Source: Porphyromonas sp. (GTDB lineage: Bacteria; Bacteroidota; Bacteroidia; Bacteroidales; Porphyromonadaceae). Taken from it: DNA of 7,212 nt. The stretch lies in contig RBKG01000061.1 in NCBI GenBank assembly GCA_003640335.1, positions 1 through 7,212 of the forward strand, in the 5' to 3' direction. Under the pieces are notes generated by a model, which saw only the letters and a list, made by a program, of their open reading frames with translations, was not told where the DNA came from and did not search any database. Numbering within the stretch: position 1 is the first letter of the stretch; every line of letters starts with the position of its first letter. The translations under genes were made by a program, and so were the position numbers. Below are positions 6,799-7,212 of the stretch, piece by piece.

Positions 6799-6905
6799 GA
6801 ATACGTCGTACTCGTTTCAGTAAGTGCGTGTACTTACTGAAGTGTTTACGTGTACTTATTTTTGTGAGTACCTCGTACTTAAATTTGTATGTACGTAGTA
6901 CTTTC
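6799..6905. repeat. Tandem array of five degenerate 22-23 bp GTAC units
   Basis: Five units each contain a paired half-site of the form GTAC-(2-3 bases)-GTAC followed by a T-rich stretch. The right-hand GTAC is exact in all five and begins at 6808, 6830, 6852, 6875 and 6898, giving a period of 22, 22, 23, 23. The left half-sites begin at 6801 (atac), 6824 (gtgc), 6846 (ttac), 6868 (gtac) and 6891 (gtac), with periods 23, 22, 22, 23. Units 4 and 5 are the best palindromes (gtac-ctc-gtac, gtac-gta-gtac). Unit 2 sits in a perfect 10 bp inverted repeat (6816-6825 with 6832-6841) around a 6-base loop. The units are too diverged and too close for CRISPR. They could be a binding-site cluster or an old extragenic repeat. 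Confidence 0.75.
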
Positions 6906-6908
6906 TGG

Positions 6909-6926
6909 AGACTTCAGCTGTAGTCT
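6909..6926. repeat. 18 bp near-palindrome with central cagctg
   Basis: agact-t-cagctg-t-agtct reads the same on both strands except for one mismatched pair. It directly follows the GTAC array and is not explained by a gene. A further GTAC begins at 6927. The function is unknown, and a protein-binding site or an insertion-element end are possibilities. Confidence 0.4.
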
Positions 6927-6999
6927 GTACAAACTTCGCCGAGGTTTTAAGTTTAGGAAACGCAGGCTTTGTTTTTAGTGCCGTGAGTTTTATTTTTTC

Positions 7000-7212
7000 C
7001 ACTCTGAATTGGAAAATGCTATAGAGGGTGGGTGAAATATTATAATGAGAGAAGGTTTCATGAATCGTTAGATAATCTTACACCCAAGGACGTATATTTA
7101 GGGCAAGGGGAGAAAATAAAAAGATAAGAGAAATAATAAAGCAAAATTCAATCAACAATGTATTTTCCACTAGGAAGTGCAACACTCGTTTAGCAAATTT
7201 AGATAGAAAACT
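7000..7212 (+). pseudogene. IS3-family transposase remnant (C-terminal part, frameshifted)
   Basis: The plus strand encodes recognisable pieces of the end of an IS3-family OrfB (DDE/rve integrase-core) in three frames. From 7000 the reading is HSELENAIE, typical of the helix before the last catalytic region. Two bases out of frame, from 7029, comes WVKYYNERRFHESLDNLTP and then KDVYLGQGEKI (to about 7118), the hallmark YYN-x-R-x-HESL-x-x-LTP-x-DVY segment. A stop at 7125 ends this frame. A third frame from 7121 continues KIREIIKQNSINN and stays open to the window edge. At least two frameshifts and the absence of the catalytic N-terminal part show it is dead. Whether a right inverted repeat follows cannot be seen. 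It lies upstream of dapA in the opposite orientation. Confidence 0.8.

Larger units (their letters stand above)
6608..6999. other. Gene-free region upstream of dapA
   Basis: No credible open reading frame on either strand. The part nearest dapA (6608-6690) holds its leader and promoter. The stretch 6690-6795 contains only a short palindrome (gtgcct-c-aggcac, 6754-6766) and nothing else I can name. The stretch 6799-6905 is the GTAC repeat array and 6909-6926 is a near-palindrome. The stretch 6930-6999 is AT-rich and leads into a transposase remnant. Confidence 0.8.

Noticed and set aside
6799..6905. Possible CRISPR array
   Set aside because: Unit length is only 22-23 bases with no room for unique spacers, the repeats are degenerate, and no cas gene is present.

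Overview
The window looks like chromosomal DNA from a member of the Bacteroidales, most probably Porphyromonas or a close relative. The reasons are protein style (a Bacteroidota-type LptE, a SecG with a long Ala/Pro/Thr tail, a Rieske-like lipoprotein), the lack of clear Shine-Dalgarno sequences before the ATG codons, and a TAnnTTTG-type -7 element before dapA. The genus is an inference from memory of these families, not from a search.

All nine intact genes lie on the minus strand, so transcription runs from high to low coordinates. The upstream block is dapA (lysine/diaminopimelate synthesis), a sigma-54-type AAA+ activator with a Fis-like HTH, lptE (LPS transport), a TPR-like hypothetical protein and secG (protein export). 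dapA and the activator overlap by 11 bp, and the activator and lptE by 17 bp. TPR and secG are 4 bp apart. This reads as one envelope-biogenesis operon that starts at a promoter near 6660 and ends at a hairpin plus T-run at 2749-2793.

The second block starts at 2717: a VOC-family glyoxalase-like enzyme, a small Rieske-like lipoprotein, a HAD-family hydrolase and mutY. Gaps are 8 and 11 bp, followed by an 8 bp overlap. It ends at a strong hairpin (55-97) with a perfect 20 bp stem. The grouping mixes detoxification and DNA repair and looks like mainly housekeeping content.

Upstream of dapA (6608-7212) there is no intact gene. From left to right it holds the dapA promoter with a 19 bp inverted repeat in its spacer, a tandem array of five degenerate 22-23 bp units built on paired GTAC half-sites (about 6799-6905), an 18 bp near-palindrome, and a frameshifted C-terminal remnant of an IS3-family transposase on the plus strand that runs to the window edge. 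The GTAC array and the decayed insertion element are the least ordinary parts. I do not see a defence system, a CRISPR array or a clearly new multi-gene system here.
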